Shown: positions 14,469 through 14,608 of the stretch, in pieces
How positions within the stretch are numbered: position 1 is the first letter of the stretch
How the letters are laid out: each line of letters starts with the position of its first letter
NCBI RefSeq assembly: GCF_036016955.1
Contig: NZ_JAYWXI010000024.1
Location: 1-14,608, forward strand
Source: JAYWXI01 sp036016955
GTDB lineage: Bacteria > Bacteroidota > Bacteroidia > Flavobacteriales > Weeksellaceae
DNA: 14,608 bases
Direction: 5' to 3'
Program-made: the position numbers and the translations under genes
The notes under the pieces: generated by a model
Told to the model about the DNA's origin: nothing
Database searches by the model: none
What the model saw: the letters and a program-made list of their open reading frames with translations, nothing else

Positions 14469-14600
14469 GTATAACGGTCCGGGTATTGCCGAAGGCAGGG
14501 CTTTTTAGCACTAAAACTCATTAGAATTCCTACCGTTTAATTTATTCCAAATGTTTGATAGAAATCCGTCAGCCCCGCTTGCGGCAATACCTTGTTATAC
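14469..14600 (-). repeat. attC-like palindrome F, at the right edge of the window
   Basis: Arms at 14481-14501 (core GGTATTGCCGAAGGCAGGGC) and 14572-14591 pair with a few mismatches; loop about 70 bp. On the minus strand it opens GTATAACAAGG and closes ACCGTTATACAC. Loop motifs GGCTGACGG and AGTGCTAAA recur from other copies. By analogy a further gene should end just right of the window, within a few tens of bases. Confidence 0.8.
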
Positions 14601-14608
14601 GATGTTTG

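Noticed and set aside
450..14600. Palindromes A-F as ordinary transcription terminators
   Set aside because: Most have loops of about 70 bp, no T-run after the second arm, shared loop motifs and across-unit edge pairing, none of which a terminator needs.
450..14600. Palindromes as REP/BIME elements or a CRISPR array
   Set aside because: Each is 78-135 bp with different arms, single copy per gap, and there are no constant repeats with regular spacers. No RAYT transposase is visible.
1..14608. Integron integrase, transposase, IS element or conjugation gene
   Set aside because: I inspected all long frames on both strands; none shows such a protein. If an integrase exists it is outside the window.

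Overview
The window looks like a piece of a Bacteroidota genome or mobile element, most likely from the flavobacterial side. It is AT-rich, carries Bacteroidota-type -7 promoter boxes (TAnnTTTG), and encodes families typical of that phylum: Tet(X), a Bacteroidota-type OXA lipoprotein, a CzcA protein fused to its outer-membrane factor, and a small IWQPPK-tail protein of the DUF6660 type. Every gene I accept lies on the minus strand.

Reading from right to left (the direction of transcription) the layout is: palindrome F (14469-14600), an outer-membrane beta-barrel gene (13109-14428), palindrome E (12956-13087), a 9.9 kb divalent-metal resistance block (3386-12717), palindrome D (3059-3193), a pair of small membrane-protein genes (2368-3011), palindrome C (2306-2383), a DUF6934-like gene plus a 53-codon partner (1600-2241), palindrome B (1460-1592), a class D beta-lactamase (592-1416), palindrome A (450-584), and the first 146 codons of tet(X) (1-438), which runs off the left edge.

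The main discovery is that palindromes A-F behave like attC recombination sites of a gene-cassette array. Read on the minus strand, each has an outer AAC on the gene side and an outer C|GTT on the far side, with long imperfect arms between. The outer bases on the two sides of one palindrome usually do not pair with each other. Instead, the bases after GTT at the START of each inter-palindrome unit pair with the bases before AAC at the END of the same unit: about 10/10, 9/9, 10/10 and 10/10 bases for the four units from F to B, and roughly, with indels, for the oxa unit. That is what circular cassettes cut at G|TT would leave behind. Four of the five complete units are about 0.75 to 1.5 kb and hold one or two genes, each with its first ATG 47-71 bp after the GTT. 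The fifth is the 9.9 kb metal block. No integron integrase is in the window.

The metal block encodes a complete efflux route for divalent cations (Zn/Cd/Co class, from the DFGLIVDG signature and the CPC ATPase): a Cys/His-rich exported protein, an RND pump fused to a TolC-like outer-membrane factor, a His-rich lipoprotein adaptor, a Fur-family regulator, a transglutaminase-like protein and a P1B ATPase. A near-perfect 13-bp inverted repeat overlaps the stop codon of the regulator gene and sits just upstream of a TAnnTTTG box, a likely operator/promoter for the last two genes. The block is bracketed by two same-orientation hairpins (X1, X2) of a second repeat family, whose arms differ by compensatory changes while internal motifs are conserved.
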